Assembly (NCBI RefSeq): GCF_004341395.1
Contig: NZ_SLXT01000014.1
Location: 1-64,000 of the forward strand
DNA length: 64,000 nt
Reading direction: 5' to 3'
From: Heliophilum fasciatum
GTDB taxonomy: Bacteria; Bacillota; Desulfitobacteriia; Heliobacteriales; Heliobacteriaceae
In this document: positions 16,915 to 25,609 of the stretch, piece by piece
Layout: each line of letters opens with the position of its first letter
Position numbering within the stretch: position 1 is the first letter of the stretch
Translations under genes and position numbers: made by a program
Notes under the pieces: model-generated
Told to the model about the DNA's origin: nothing
The model's database searches: none
The model's input: only the letters and a program-made list of their open reading frames with translations

Positions 16915-19512
16915 CTACAAGCCGGCCACAACCTCCGGTCGCGCCACCAGTTCGGCGGCACGGCGAATTTTCTTTTGCAGGCCTTCATCGCCTTCCACCG
17001 CACGGGCCAACTGCCGCAACACATCCATACAACGCCGGGCCAGCGCGATGGCATCGCCTTCGGCCATCCCTGAAAGCGCCAGGAAGTGGGTAAAATCGCG
17101 GGCTTCGACGAGTGTCTTTAAGAACCAGCATCCTTCGATGCGAAAATGAGGCTGCGGCAAATCGTCGGGCACACGGTCACGAAGCTGGAAAAAAAGTTCC
17201 CGCGCCCGAAGAACCCAATCACCCAGGGCTTTGGCCGCCGAGGCAATATGGGGGTCAAAGCGACCGTCTTCCAAGACCACACCGCCGATCAGTGCCGCCA
17301 GTTCGCCGTCACTGACTTCATGCAAAAGCCCCTCAAAGATCCATTCCGTCACCAACAGTTCTTCCACATGCAGCTTCCCGAGCACCATCCCCCGAGGGAG
17401 TTGCTGGCTTGCTTCATCAAGATACTTGTGTTCCGTCAGATAGTCCACCATGCGATTATAGGACGCCCGGATCTCATCGATGCGCCCTTCCGCCAGCAGC
17501 TTTTTTTCTTCGGCCGCTTGATAGGCCTGCACAAAGCTGGCCGTTTTTTTGACCCGTTCGGCGCAGAGCACCCGGCTCTGGCGATCGCACTTGATCCGCG
17601 GCAAGCCGCCCAGCAGTTTTTGTAATTCCGCTTTGCGCAGCTTGGCACTTTCGATCTTTTCGCGCACCCGCGGACCGATCGACTTGTGCTGCCCCCAGGT
17701 TTTGAGCCGCTGTTCCGTTCGTTGCAATTCCTTTTCCAGGCCCTTTCGCTCGACGGGGCAAGCGTCGAGTCCAGTAAAATGGCAACGGGCCAGAATTGGC
17801 GTCTGCTGCAGTTCGGCCATGCGCGACTGCGCTTGCCGGATGGCGACCATCTCCTGATAGGCTTTGAAATTGTGCGTTAAGATCTTATCGACTTGCTCAT
17901 CGCTGTGATGGGCCGCCAAGTTAACAACGGAATTAAAGGAAAGGGCAAAGCGCGAGCGGATCGGTTCGGGATACCGCTTCGTCCAATCAGGAAAGCGCTC
18001 CTCACTGAAATGCTGGTAATCGGCCCGCACGATCACCAAACCTTGCCGGTCCATCCCCCGGCGACCGGCCCGGCCGGCCATCTGATGATACTCTGTTCCC
18101 GTCATAACGCGGAAACGGGATCCGTCAAACTTCGTCGTCGTATCCATACAAACTGTTTTGACCGGATAATTGATCCCAACGGCAAAGGTTTCCGTAGCAT
18201 AGAGAACCCGAACCCGGCCGCGACCAAAAACTTCCTCGACGGCTTGCTTGACGACGGGCGGCAAACCGGCATGATGATAAGCGACGCCGGTCAGGAGCAT
18301 CCGGCGCATGCGCGGCCACATCTGCGTCGCTTGCAAACCGGCACCCAGCCGCGCTTCCACCTCGGCGATAATCAGTTCCGCTTCGGCCGTTTCCGCTTCA
18401 TCTAAAAACGTATGGCCCTGCCAGTCCATGGCCGCTTGCTCACAGCCATTGCGGGAAAACAAAAAATAAATCGCCGGCAACAGTTCCATCGATGCCAAGC
18501 AGGCCACCAACTGGCGATGGCTTGTGGGCGGCACCGCCGGCTGCCGGCCCTGACCGTAGGCGGGAAAGGCCTTCGCCCGTTCCGTTTGCTCCTTGAAATC
18601 TTTCGGCGGTTCCATGGCGTCGGACCATACTTTGATCGCTTGCCGCGCCGTACCGAGCCCCATTTGGCGCTGGTAATAAAAATGAGCCAACGGCACATGG
18701 CGCTGCAAAAAGGTCACCACCGGCACGTCCCGTTCATGGACCAACCCCAGCCAATCGGCAATCTCCACAATGTTCGGGACCGTCGCCGACAAGCCTAAGA
18801 GGCGCACCTGGGGCGGCATCAGGATCAAACATTCTTCCCAGACGGCGCCGCGCTCCGGATCATTTAAATAGTGGATCTCATCAAAAACCACATGGGATAA
18901 CTCACCGGGAATATCCTTTTCAATTAACATATTGCGAAAAATCTCGGTGGTCATCACCAGAATCGGCGCATAACGATTGATCTGATGATCGCCCGTTAAC
19001 AGTCCCACATTGGCTTCCCCAAAGGCGTGGCAGTAATCACGAAACTTTTGATTGGACAAGGCTTTGATCGGTGCCGTATAAAAAACCCGCCGGCCTTCCC
19101 GCATGGCCCGATCGACAAGATAATCGGCGATCAACGTTTTGCCGTTACCGGTATGGGCTGCCACCAGACAATCCTTGCCCGCATCCAAACAACCAATCGC
19201 TTCGACCTGAAAATCATCGAGCCGAAAGCCCTTCCATTCCGGGTTATTTTCATGAACGACCGGTGGCTTGGCGACTTTATCAAAACGCAAGGTTCGCTGA
19301 AAGGCCTTCAGATCGGTTGGTAAGGCCGTCACCAGCGAACCGGGACCGGAAAATACCTCCGCTTCTGCCACGGGCCGCCGCCGGGTGCGCTCCCCTGGGG
19401 GACCGCCGCCGGTTTTACTCCGTCCTCGCTCCGCTTTACCTCGCCCCGTCGTTCCCGGCGGTTCCGACCGCTTATGCTTCAAGGAAATGGACAGTGGTTT
19501 TGATTTTGACAT
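16915..19512 (-). CDS. SKI2-like DEAD/DEAH-box RNA helicase
   Basis: An 865-residue superfamily 2 helicase. Motif I AAHTGNGKT, motif II FDEIHYL, motif III LSATVPN and motif VI QMAGRAGRRG are present. The post-helicase region includes an Arg/Gln-rich helical insert, and the C-terminus looks like the DSHCT-type alpha-helical domain of Ski2/Mtr4. The first 60 residues are basic and low-complexity. Similar proteins are common in Actinobacteria and Cyanobacteria but less so in Firmicutes. RNA remodelling or decay is inferred from the family only. It appears to be a single-gene unit. Confidence 0.88.
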   Translation of the reverse strand: MSKSKPLSISLKHKRSEPPGTTGRGKAERGRSKTGGGPPGERTRRRPVAEAEVFSGPGSLVTALPTDLKAFQRTLRFDKVAKPPVVHENNPEWKGFRLDDFQVEAIGCLDAGKDCLVAAHTGNGKTLIADYLVDRAMREGRRVFYTAPIKALSNQKFRDYCHAFGEANVGLLTGDHQINRYAPILVMTTEIFRNMLIEKDIPGELSHVVFDEIHYLNDPERGAVWEECLILMPPQVRLLGLSATVPNIVEIADWLGLVHERDVPVVTFLQRHVPLAHFYYQRQMGLGTARQAIKVWSDAMEPPKDFKEQTERAKAFPAYGQGRQPAVPPTSHRQLVACLASMELLPAIYFLFSRNGCEQAAMDWQGHTFLDEAETAEAELIIAEVEARLGAGLQATQMWPRMRRMLLTGVAYHHAGLPPVVKQAVEEVFGRGRVRVLYATETFAVGINYPVKTVCMDTTTKFDGSRFRVMTGTEYHQMAGRAGRRGMDRQGLVIVRADYQHFSEERFPDWTKRYPEPIRSRFALSFNSVVNLAAHHSDEQVDKILTHNFKAYQEMVAIRQAQSRMAELQQTPILARCHFTGLDACPVERKGLEKELQRTEQRLKTWGQHKSIGPRVREKIESAKLRKAELQKLLGGLPRIKCDRQSRVLCAERVKKTASFVQAYQAAEEKKLLAEGRIDEIRASYNRMVDYLTEHKYLDEASQQLPRGMVLGKLHVEELLVTEWIFEGLLHEVSDGELAALIGGVVLEDGRFDPHIASAAKALGDWVLRARELFFQLRDRVPDDLPQPHFRIEGCWFLKTLVEARDFTHFLALSGMAEGDAIALARRCMDVLRQLARAVEGDEGLQKKIRRAAELVARPEVVAGL

Positions 19513-19743
19513 GCCGACGATCCTCCTTATCGATCAGGGACAACGCTCCTTCTGGTGATAGCTTATCCCTGCATCCTCTTCTTCACCAAACCGATATTTC
19601 CATAAAAAAGCCCATTCGTGCTCTACTTCGTGTTACTTACAAAAGAATCCTGCCCCTTCGACGCCCTTTCCATCCGATCGCGAAACTCTCCCTGCATTCA
19701 TGGGCTGTCGACCCCAAAAAGAAATCCTCAGCTTACTAAGAAG

Positions 19744-19796
19744 TTATCAACCGTTTAATCCACAGAAAAGGGGGCTTATCCACAGACTTATCCACG
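19744..19796 (+). other. Cluster of four DnaA-box-like sites away from oriC
   Basis: Four sites lie in the same orientation: TTATCAACC (19744), TAATCCACA (19756), TTATCCACA (19776, perfect) and TTATCCACG (19788). Start-to-start spacing is 12, 20 and 12 bases. An AT-rich stretch (about 19858-19908) follows before the acsA promoter. The site is about 34 kb from dnaA. DnaA titration, DnaA control of acsA, or a secondary origin-like element are all possible. Confidence 0.7.
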
Positions 19797-19911
19797 GTTC
19801 CGCATAATTTGTTGAAAAACTGTGGTTTTTCCCGGTGGATGTTACTCTTTTTCAGCCACACTATTAACAAAGAGAATTTTAAAATTTATCAATAAAAAAT
19901 TCAAAATAGGG

Positions 19912-19940
19912 GTGACGGATTGGCAACGATTTGCTACAAT
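19912..19940 (+). promoter_or_regulatory. Probable acsA promoter
   Basis: GTGACG and TACAAT are separated by 17 bases, 65 bases upstream of the acsA start. The match is moderate. It lies directly downstream of the DnaA-box cluster and AT-rich stretch. Confidence 0.5.
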
Positions 19941-20004
19941 AAGGGGGCGCTCAGCGTATTCTGAATATTCCAAAAAGCTTGCGGAGTAAGGAGGAACCCC
20001 GATC

Positions 20005-21723
20005 ATGCATGGTGAAGTCATTCAACCCATTCCCGGAAACCACAACATGACATCCTATGAAGAAGCCTGTGCCAACTTCCGGTGGGAAGACGTGGAGAAA
20101 GAATTTTCCTGGTACACCACCGGTAAGGTCAACATCGCTTATGAAGCCGTTGATCGCAATGTCCTTGAAAAAGGCCTTGGCGATAAAGTCTGCCTCTATT
20201 ACTCCGATCCCAAGCGCAGTGAAGAGGTTACGTACCGTCAGATGATGGAGCGTTCCAACCAGTTTGCCAACGTCCTGAAGAAATACGGCATTGGCAAAGG
20301 GGAACGCGTCTTTATCTTCATGCCACGGAGTCCTGAGCTTTATGCGTCCTTCCTGGGCATTATCAAATCCGGTGGCATTGCCGGCCCCCTGTTTGAAGCC
20401 TTCATGGAAGGTGCCGTCAAAGATCGCCTGGCCGATGCTGAGGCCATTGCGATCATTACCACGCCGGCATTACGCAATCGCATTCCCAAAGAAGAATTGC
20501 CTCATTTGAAACATATCTTTATCGTCGATCCTCAAGGGGAACTCGGTGAAGGTGAGATTGACTGGCGCGCCGAAATGGCCGAAGCCTCCACAAGCTTTGA
20601 CACCGTCTGGGTTGACCGCGAAGATCCCATGCTGCTGCTGTACACGTCCGGTTCCACCGGCAAGCCCAAAGGCGTACTGCATGTCCACAACGGCATGATT
20701 CAGCACTATCAAACCGGCAAATGGGTCCTTGACTTCCAAGCCGACGACATCTACTGGTGTACGGCCGACCCCGGCTGGGTTACCGGTATCTCCTACGGCG
20801 TCTGGGCGCCGTATCTGCACGGTGTTTCTTCGGTCATCCGCGGCGGACGCTTCTCGCCCCGGGACTGGTACAAAACCCTGCAAGACAAAAAAGTGACCAT
20901 CTGGTACAGCGCACCGACGGCTTTCCGCATGCTGATGAGCGCGGGCGACGACATCATCGCTGAGCATGATCTGTCCAACTTGCGCCATATTCTCTCCGTC
21001 GGTGAGCCCTTGAACCCGGAAGTTGTTCGCTGGGGCGAACGGGTCTTCAACGTTCGCATTCATGACAACTGGTGGATGACCGAGACCGGTGGACAAGTGA
21101 TTTCCAACTATCCTTGCATGCCGATCAAACCGGGCTCCATGGGCAAACCGTTCCCCGGTATTCATGCAGCCATCGTCGATGACAAAGGCAACGAGCTGCC
21201 GCCTCTGCAGATGGGTAACCTGGCGATTCGCGCCGGTTGGCCGTCGATGATGCGCCAGATCTGGAATAACCCCAAACGCTATGAAGACTACTTCCGCCTG
21301 GAAGGCTGGTACGTCTCCGGTGACTCGGCCTACATGGACGAAGAAGGCTACTTCTGGTTCCAAGGCCGTGTGGATGACGTGATCAATACTTCCGGTGAGC
21401 GCGTCGGCCCCTTTGAAGTGGAATCGCGCTTGGTTGAACATCCCGCCATCGCCGAAGCCGGCGTCATTGGCAAGCCCGACCCGGTCCGCGGCGAAGTGAT
21501 CAAAGCCTTTATCGCCCTGCGTGAAGGCTACACCTGGACCGATGAACTCCGTGACGAAATCGTTCAATTCGTCAAAACCGGTCTCGCGGCCCATGCTGCG
21601 CCTCGTGAAATCGAAGTGCGTGACAAGCTGCCCAAAACCCGCTCCGGTAAAATTATGCGCCGTGTGCTCAAGGCCTGGGAACTGGGCCTTCCCACGGGCG
21701 ATCTCTCCACCCTGGAAGACTAA
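20005..21723 (+). CDS. acsA: Acetyl-CoA synthetase (AMP-forming), AcsA type
   Basis: A 572-residue adenylate-forming enzyme converting acetate, ATP and CoA to acetyl-CoA. The P-loop YTSGSTGKPKGVLHVH, the adenylation motif WWMTETGGQ and the C-terminal lysine motif PKTRSGKIMRR (site of acetylation control in AcsA) are all intact. Length equals B. subtilis AcsA. It is preceded by TAAGGAGG and followed by its own terminator, so it is monocistronic. Its 5' region holds a DnaA-box cluster. Confidence 0.96.
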   Translation: MHGEVIQPIPGNHNMTSYEEACANFRWEDVEKEFSWYTTGKVNIAYEAVDRNVLEKGLGDKVCLYYSDPKRSEEVTYRQMMERSNQFANVLKKYGIGKGERVFIFMPRSPELYASFLGIIKSGGIAGPLFEAFMEGAVKDRLADAEAIAIITTPALRNRIPKEELPHLKHIFIVDPQGELGEGEIDWRAEMAEASTSFDTVWVDREDPMLLLYTSGSTGKPKGVLHVHNGMIQHYQTGKWVLDFQADDIYWCTADPGWVTGISYGVWAPYLHGVSSVIRGGRFSPRDWYKTLQDKKVTIWYSAPTAFRMLMSAGDDIIAEHDLSNLRHILSVGEPLNPEVVRWGERVFNVRIHDNWWMTETGGQVISNYPCMPIKPGSMGKPFPGIHAAIVDDKGNELPPLQMGNLAIRAGWPSMMRQIWNNPKRYEDYFRLEGWYVSGDSAYMDEEGYFWFQGRVDDVINTSGERVGPFEVESRLVEHPAIAEAGVIGKPDPVRGEVIKAFIALREGYTWTDELRDEIVQFVKTGLAAHAAPREIEVRDKLPKTRSGKIMRRVLKAWELGLPTGDLSTLED

Positions 21724-21750
21724 TCAACAGCGACTGACTCTTGTCAGCCC

Positions 21751-21786
21751 GAGGCACCGTGTTTGATCACGGTGCCTCTTTTTTTG
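21751..21786 (+). terminator. Intrinsic terminator of acsA
   Basis: GAGGCACCGTG and CACGGTGCCTC form a perfect 11-base stem with a 6-base loop, followed by a T run. Confidence 0.92.
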
Positions 21787-21879
21787 ACCAATAACTTCCA
21801 TCACATGGCGGGGCGATTTTGGACAAAATGAACAAAGCATATCGACATCGTCATTTTAGAAAACTGAGGTGAACCCATC

Positions 21880-23325
21880 ATGCCCGAAGCTGCCACCGCT
21901 CCCACGGCGTCTTCCCCGAAACCTTCTACAGGTACCTTGGCCGCCCTCGCCGGTGTTCCCCTGATCATGGTTCTGGGCAACTCGATGCTCATCCCGGCCT
22001 TTCCGCAGATTCGCGAGGCCATGGGCATCACCGCCATGCAAACGGGCCTGCTCATCACCTTTTTCTCGATTCCGGCCGGCCTGACCATTCCCTTTCTCGG
22101 CTTTCTTTCCGATCGGGTCATGCGCAAAAAAATCGTTGTCCCGGCATTGCTTGTCTACGGCGTAGGCGGTCTGATCTCCGGCCTTGCGCCCCTTCTTTTT
22201 AACAATTCCTACACGATCATGCTGATCGGCCGCGTCATTCAAGGCATCGCTGCTGCCGGTACAGCGCCTTTAGCGATGGCGCTGGCCGGCGATCTGTTTA
22301 AAAGCAGCCAACGAACCAAAGCGCTCGGTATCTTGGAAGCCACCAACGGACTGGGCAAAGTGCTTAGCCCCATCCTGGGCTCGCTGCTCGTTTTATGGAT
22401 CTGGTGGGCACTTTTTTTCGTCTACGCCGCGTTGGCCATTCCCGTTGCCCTTGCCGTTGCTTTTCTTGTCAAAGAACCACCGGTTCCAGAAGCGGACAAA
22501 AAGCAAAGCATCGGTACCTACTTTTCGGGCATTTTTCAGCTTCTCAAAGAAAAAGCCGGTCCCCTGCTGACGAGCTTTCTGGGCGGTATGCTTCTGCTGT
22601 TTACCCTTTTTGGTGTGCTCAGTTACCTTTCCGATGCCCTGGAAGCCACCTATAATCTGACCGGCGTACGTAAAGGCCTTGTATTATCGATCCCGGTCCT
22701 CGCTTCCGCCAGCGTTGCTTTTGGCAGCGGCTTTCTTTTTCAGAAAAAACCGGACTGGACCAAACCGCTGCTGCTGATCGGCCTTGGCCTCTTTTCCGGT
22801 GCCCTGCTCCTCTCGGCCCTGCTGCAAAGCATCCCTTGGGTGCTGGGCCTCCTTGCGCTCCTTGGCGTCGGCGTGGGACTGACGCTCCCGGTGCTCAACA
22901 ACGTTGTCACCACCAGCGCACCGGAAGCCAAACGCGGTGCCATCACTTCGTTCTACGGCGGTGTTCGTTTTCTCGGCGTCGCTTTCGGACCACCGGTCTT
23001 CAACTTGCTCGAAAAAGGCGGCCCCTGGGCGCTCTATGCACCCTGGTCCGCCCTGGGCCTGGTGACCCTCTTTCTCGCCTGGAAATTCATCCAACCGCCC
23101 AAGCCGACATCGGAGCAGCAAAGCGACCCGGCTCCCGGCCCATCATCGGCATCAAGTATGCCGTCGGCCTTTTTCCCCGAAGATCGCCCGCTGGCACCTA
23201 TCCTCGCGTCAGCCAGGAATAGAGCTGCAAAAAAAGCGCGGTTAAGCCACCCGCCATCAACGGCCCAACGGGTATCCCTCCAAAGAAAACAATCCCCAGC
23301 AGCGAACCGACGATCATCCCAATGA
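21880..23325 (+). CDS. Major facilitator superfamily transporter with anomalous C-terminus
   Basis: An MFS transporter with about twelve membrane helices. The loop motif between helices 2 and 3 is GFLSDRVMRKK, a classical MFS motif A, and LIGRVIQGIAAAG is in helix 4. It resembles drug:H+ antiporters but the substrate is unknown. After about residue 408 (WKFIQPPKP) the frame continues with a polar Ser/Pro/Arg-rich tail of roughly 70 residues. This tail overlaps the convergent DUF441 gene by 128 bases on the opposite strand. The tail may be an artefact of a frameshift near 23100-23200 or a real extension. There is a ribosome-binding-like GAGGTG before the ATG. Confidence 0.8.
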   Translation: MPEAATAPTASSPKPSTGTLAALAGVPLIMVLGNSMLIPAFPQIREAMGITAMQTGLLITFFSIPAGLTIPFLGFLSDRVMRKKIVVPALLVYGVGGLISGLAPLLFNNSYTIMLIGRVIQGIAAAGTAPLAMALAGDLFKSSQRTKALGILEATNGLGKVLSPILGSLLVLWIWWALFFVYAALAIPVALAVAFLVKEPPVPEADKKQSIGTYFSGIFQLLKEKAGPLLTSFLGGMLLLFTLFGVLSYLSDALEATYNLTGVRKGLVLSIPVLASASVAFGSGFLFQKKPDWTKPLLLIGLGLFSGALLLSALLQSIPWVLGLLALLGVGVGLTLPVLNNVVTTSAPEAKRGAITSFYGGVRFLGVAFGPPVFNLLEKGGPWALYAPWSALGLVTLFLAWKFIQPPKPTSEQQSDPAPGPSSASSMPSAFFPEDRPLAPILASARNRAAKKARLSHPPSTAQRVSLQRKQSPAANRRSSQ

Positions 23326-23659
23326 TCAATTGCGGATCACCGGACAACAGTTCAATGCCTTGCTTGTTCAGATGGGTGGCGATCACGCCGCCGGTCAAAG
23401 CGATGATTCCCGGCCAGGATTTCATCGCTGCCAGCACATCGGCGCCGGCAATTTTGCCCGTCGCAAACGGTGCCAACATGGCCAACGTCAAAAACAGCAA
23501 GCCGATCTCAACACCGCGATGCTCAATCCAATTCAGCCAGGTTTGTCCACTCATCAATTGCAACAGTAAGATCGCCGCCGCGCCGACCGACGTCAACGGC
23601 GAGCGCGCCACGATGCCCAAGAGCACCACCAACGCCAGAAGCACCGTCCCCCCGTGCAT
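23198..23659 (-). CDS. DUF441 (YtwI-like) membrane protein
   Basis: A roughly 153-residue protein with four to five hydrophobic helices and the family features LVVLLGIVARSPLT near the N-terminus and GGVIATHLNKQGIELL in the middle. The function is not known. I chose the ATG at 23659 because GGAAGGGG precedes it; the frame is open for 21 more codons of Arg-rich, unlikely sequence. Its 3' end runs into the convergent MFS frame. Confidence 0.85.
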   Translation of the reverse strand: MHGGTVLLALVVLLGIVARSPLTSVGAAAILLLQLMSGQTWLNWIEHRGVEIGLLFLTLAMLAPFATGKIAGADVLAAMKSWPGIIALTGGVIATHLNKQGIELLSGDPQLIIGMIVGSLLGIVFFGGIPVGPLMAGGLTALFLQLYSWLTRG

Positions 23660-23801
23660 ACGAAACCCCTTCCTGCACGGCAGCTCCCGGGGCCGCCGTG
23701 CACGCTTTTTCTTTAGCAACATCCAACATGGGTCTGTCTCACTTGCGTGAAAACCGGCTTTCTCCGGTTTCGGTTTATCCTATTCCATAATTACCCATTC
23801 G

Positions 23802-24605
23802 TTACTTTCGCTGCAGCGCCATTGCGAAGGTATCGGAACGCAATCCACAGCGCAGCGCTTCCAAGGGGAACACTTCCTCGGGCTGGATATTACCGAAATT
23901 GACATTCGGCCCCATGCGTTCAATCAACAGGCACTGCTGCGGTTTGAGCGGTGCTTCCCAGATCAGCTTGGCCGGATCGGTAATGCCGCTGACCATCACC
24001 TCCAAATCATCCATGCGCAGTCGCCCATGCTGGTCAAATAAATTGACGCCTTTGCCAGACTCTCGCCCCTCCACAATCACATAGGATGCGCCTGCCGTCA
24101 GATCGGCATTCGCCTGGGCGACCAACACCTGGATGGGAGGCGCCTTCGCCGGGTTTTTTTTACCGACCTCGGTAATTACCTGAAAACCCCGTTCCCGCGC
24201 TTTCACGATCCACCGCCGACGATCGCTGACCGCCAGTTCAATGGTCCCGTCGGAAATCTCCAACCAGCGGATGTCCCGTTGCCAAAGCGCCGTCATCAGC
24301 TCATCCATTTTGCCTTGACTGATGGCCAATTCACCTAAGGTCCCCCCGGCATAGACTTCCACACCGTACATCCGGGCCACCCATACCTTTTGCTGCACCA
24401 CCCAACTGGGATAAAGCGCCGCTGACGCAAAGCCCAGTTTAATCCAATCGATAAAGGCGCCTGCCATCTCCAACAGATCCCGAAAGGCCGATAAGCCGAT
24501 CCCCTTGTCAAAGACCATCGTCATGCCCTGCGTTCTAGGCTTGATCAACCGGTGCCCCAGCGGCCAACAAGCCACCGGCGGCCAGCCTACATAATCGACC
24601 ATCAC
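23802..24605 (-). CDS. Phosphosulfolactate synthase (ComA/YitD family)
   Basis: A TIM-barrel enzyme of about 267 residues that adds sulfite to phosphoenolpyruvate to form phosphosulfolactate. Family features seen include GMTMVFDKG, DWIKLGFASA, EVYAGGTLGEL and the C-terminal GPNVNFGNI. In Bacillus the homologue YitD is linked to sulfolactate that accumulates in spores; in methanogens it feeds coenzyme M. The spore role fits this organism better but is inferred. The GTG start has AGGAGG 9 bases upstream; the open frame runs 7 codons further. Confidence 0.9.
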   Translation of the reverse strand: MMVDYVGWPPVACWPLGHRLIKPRTQGMTMVFDKGIGLSAFRDLLEMAGAFIDWIKLGFASAALYPSWVVQQKVWVARMYGVEVYAGGTLGELAISQGKMDELMTALWQRDIRWLEISDGTIELAVSDRRRWIVKARERGFQVITEVGKKNPAKAPPIQVLVAQANADLTAGASYVIVEGRESGKGVNLFDQHGRLRMDDLEVMVSGITDPAKLIWEAPLKPQQCLLIERMGPNVNFGNIQPEEVFPLEALRCGLRSDTFAMALQRK

Positions 24606-24685
24606 GCCGATCGCCCTCCTGATCAAATCAATGATTTTACATCCTATGGCCCCTTACACCCCAACATGCTAGCTTTCATCCCCAC

Positions 24686-24731
24686 GAAAAAAGCAACCGG
24701 GATCGAACGACGAGCGTCCATCCCGGTTGCG
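24686..24731 (-). terminator. Intrinsic terminator after the DUF2284 gene
   Basis: GCAACCGGGA pairs with TCCCGGTTGC around an 18-base loop; read leftward it is followed by TTTTTT. It separates the DUF2284 gene from the phosphosulfolactate synthase gene. Confidence 0.8.
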
Positions 24732-24767
24732 GTTTAAGCTTACATTACGGTATTTTCTTTGGGGACC

Positions 24768-25442
24768 TTACGTCGGGTGGTTTGGCTCCTCAATCAGTTG
24801 GTAATGATGCGTTACGACCTTGAAAACATCCGCAAGGTCCAGATCGGCCTTACTGATCAATAACCCGCATTTGGTCATGGGCAGATCGAAGGATGCGTCA
24901 CGCTTGTACCAGCGCAGTGTGATGCCGAAATGTTCTTGAACCATACTCACTACATTAATTCCCGTCGCTTCCATAGAAAAGGTGCGTTGTTGTGGATGGG
25001 CACACGTGCCGGGATCGGTCGTTACGGTGCACTTTTTCCGGTCGCAGCGGCGACAATGGCCGGCACCAAGTACCCAGCCCGGAAATTGTTCACCAAGCTT
25101 GCTTCCCAGTTGATGCAAAAGCGCCGTCAAAATCTGATCTTGCGATCGCCAATGCACATAGATCTGACGACAGCGCTGCACAGCCACCGTTTTGAACTGC
25201 GGGTAAAACGTGGCATAGATGAAAACCAACTCATCGCCGGGATCGGCCAGGTCAGGAAATAAAGGTGCCTTAGGCGGACACTTTCCCGATAAACCAAAAT
25301 TTTTACAGTGCTTCAGACAAAGTCCCCGGATAAGCTCCGGCTCATAGCGAACGTCATCGTAGGCTACTTTTTTGATACCGATCTCGATCGGATACACATG
25401 GTTCGCCGGTGCATAGGCAATCCAAAAACGTTGCTCTTCCAC
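24768..25442 (-). CDS. DUF2284 cysteine-rich protein
   Basis: A 224-residue protein with two cysteine clusters: CLKHCKNFGLSGKCPP (about residues 42-57) and CRRCDRKKC plus a nearby C (about 131-148). These fit a metal or iron-sulfur site, as expected for DUF2284 proteins, which are annotated as predicted metal-binding proteins of unknown activity. It has its own terminator and appears monocistronic. No partner is evident in the neighbourhood. Confidence 0.85.
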   Translation of the reverse strand: MEEQRFWIAYAPANHVYPIEIGIKKVAYDDVRYEPELIRGLCLKHCKNFGLSGKCPPKAPLFPDLADPGDELVFIYATFYPQFKTVAVQRCRQIYVHWRSQDQILTALLHQLGSKLGEQFPGWVLGAGHCRRCDRKKCTVTTDPGTCAHPQQRTFSMEATGINVVSMVQEHFGITLRWYKRDASFDLPMTKCGLLISKADLDLADVFKVVTHHYQLIEEPNHPT

Positions 25443-25537
25443 AGGTAATCCTTTCTGCTACTTTGTACCGGTAGCATCGACAACTTCATCCCGTTCCATC
25501 CACAGATGATTCATCGTTCGATTTCGCCCTACCCAAG

Positions 25538-25567
25538 GTATAGGCTCCCCTATTCTGCGGGAAAATT
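25538..25567 (+). promoter_or_regulatory. Sigma-F-like (forespore) promoter of the first tubulin gene
   Basis: GTATA (25538-25542) matches the sigma-F -35 consensus GYWTA. GGGAAAATT (25559-25567) matches the -10 consensus GGnnAnAnT, with 16 bases between. It is 43 bases upstream of the ATG. Similar elements precede spoIIR and yyaC in this window, with 15-base spacing. Confidence 0.55.
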
Positions 25568-25609
25568 GATTAAAAACGCATGGAACGCATCCACGAAAGG
25601 AGCTTCACC

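Noticed and set aside
16689-17054. 121-codon minus-strand frame between the helicase and the DnaD-like gene
   Set aside because: Both ends lie inside recognised genes and there is no ribosome-binding site before any internal ATG.
20470-21594. 374-codon minus-strand frame inside acsA
   Set aside because: Antisense shadow of a clear acetyl-CoA synthetase; composition lacks domain features.
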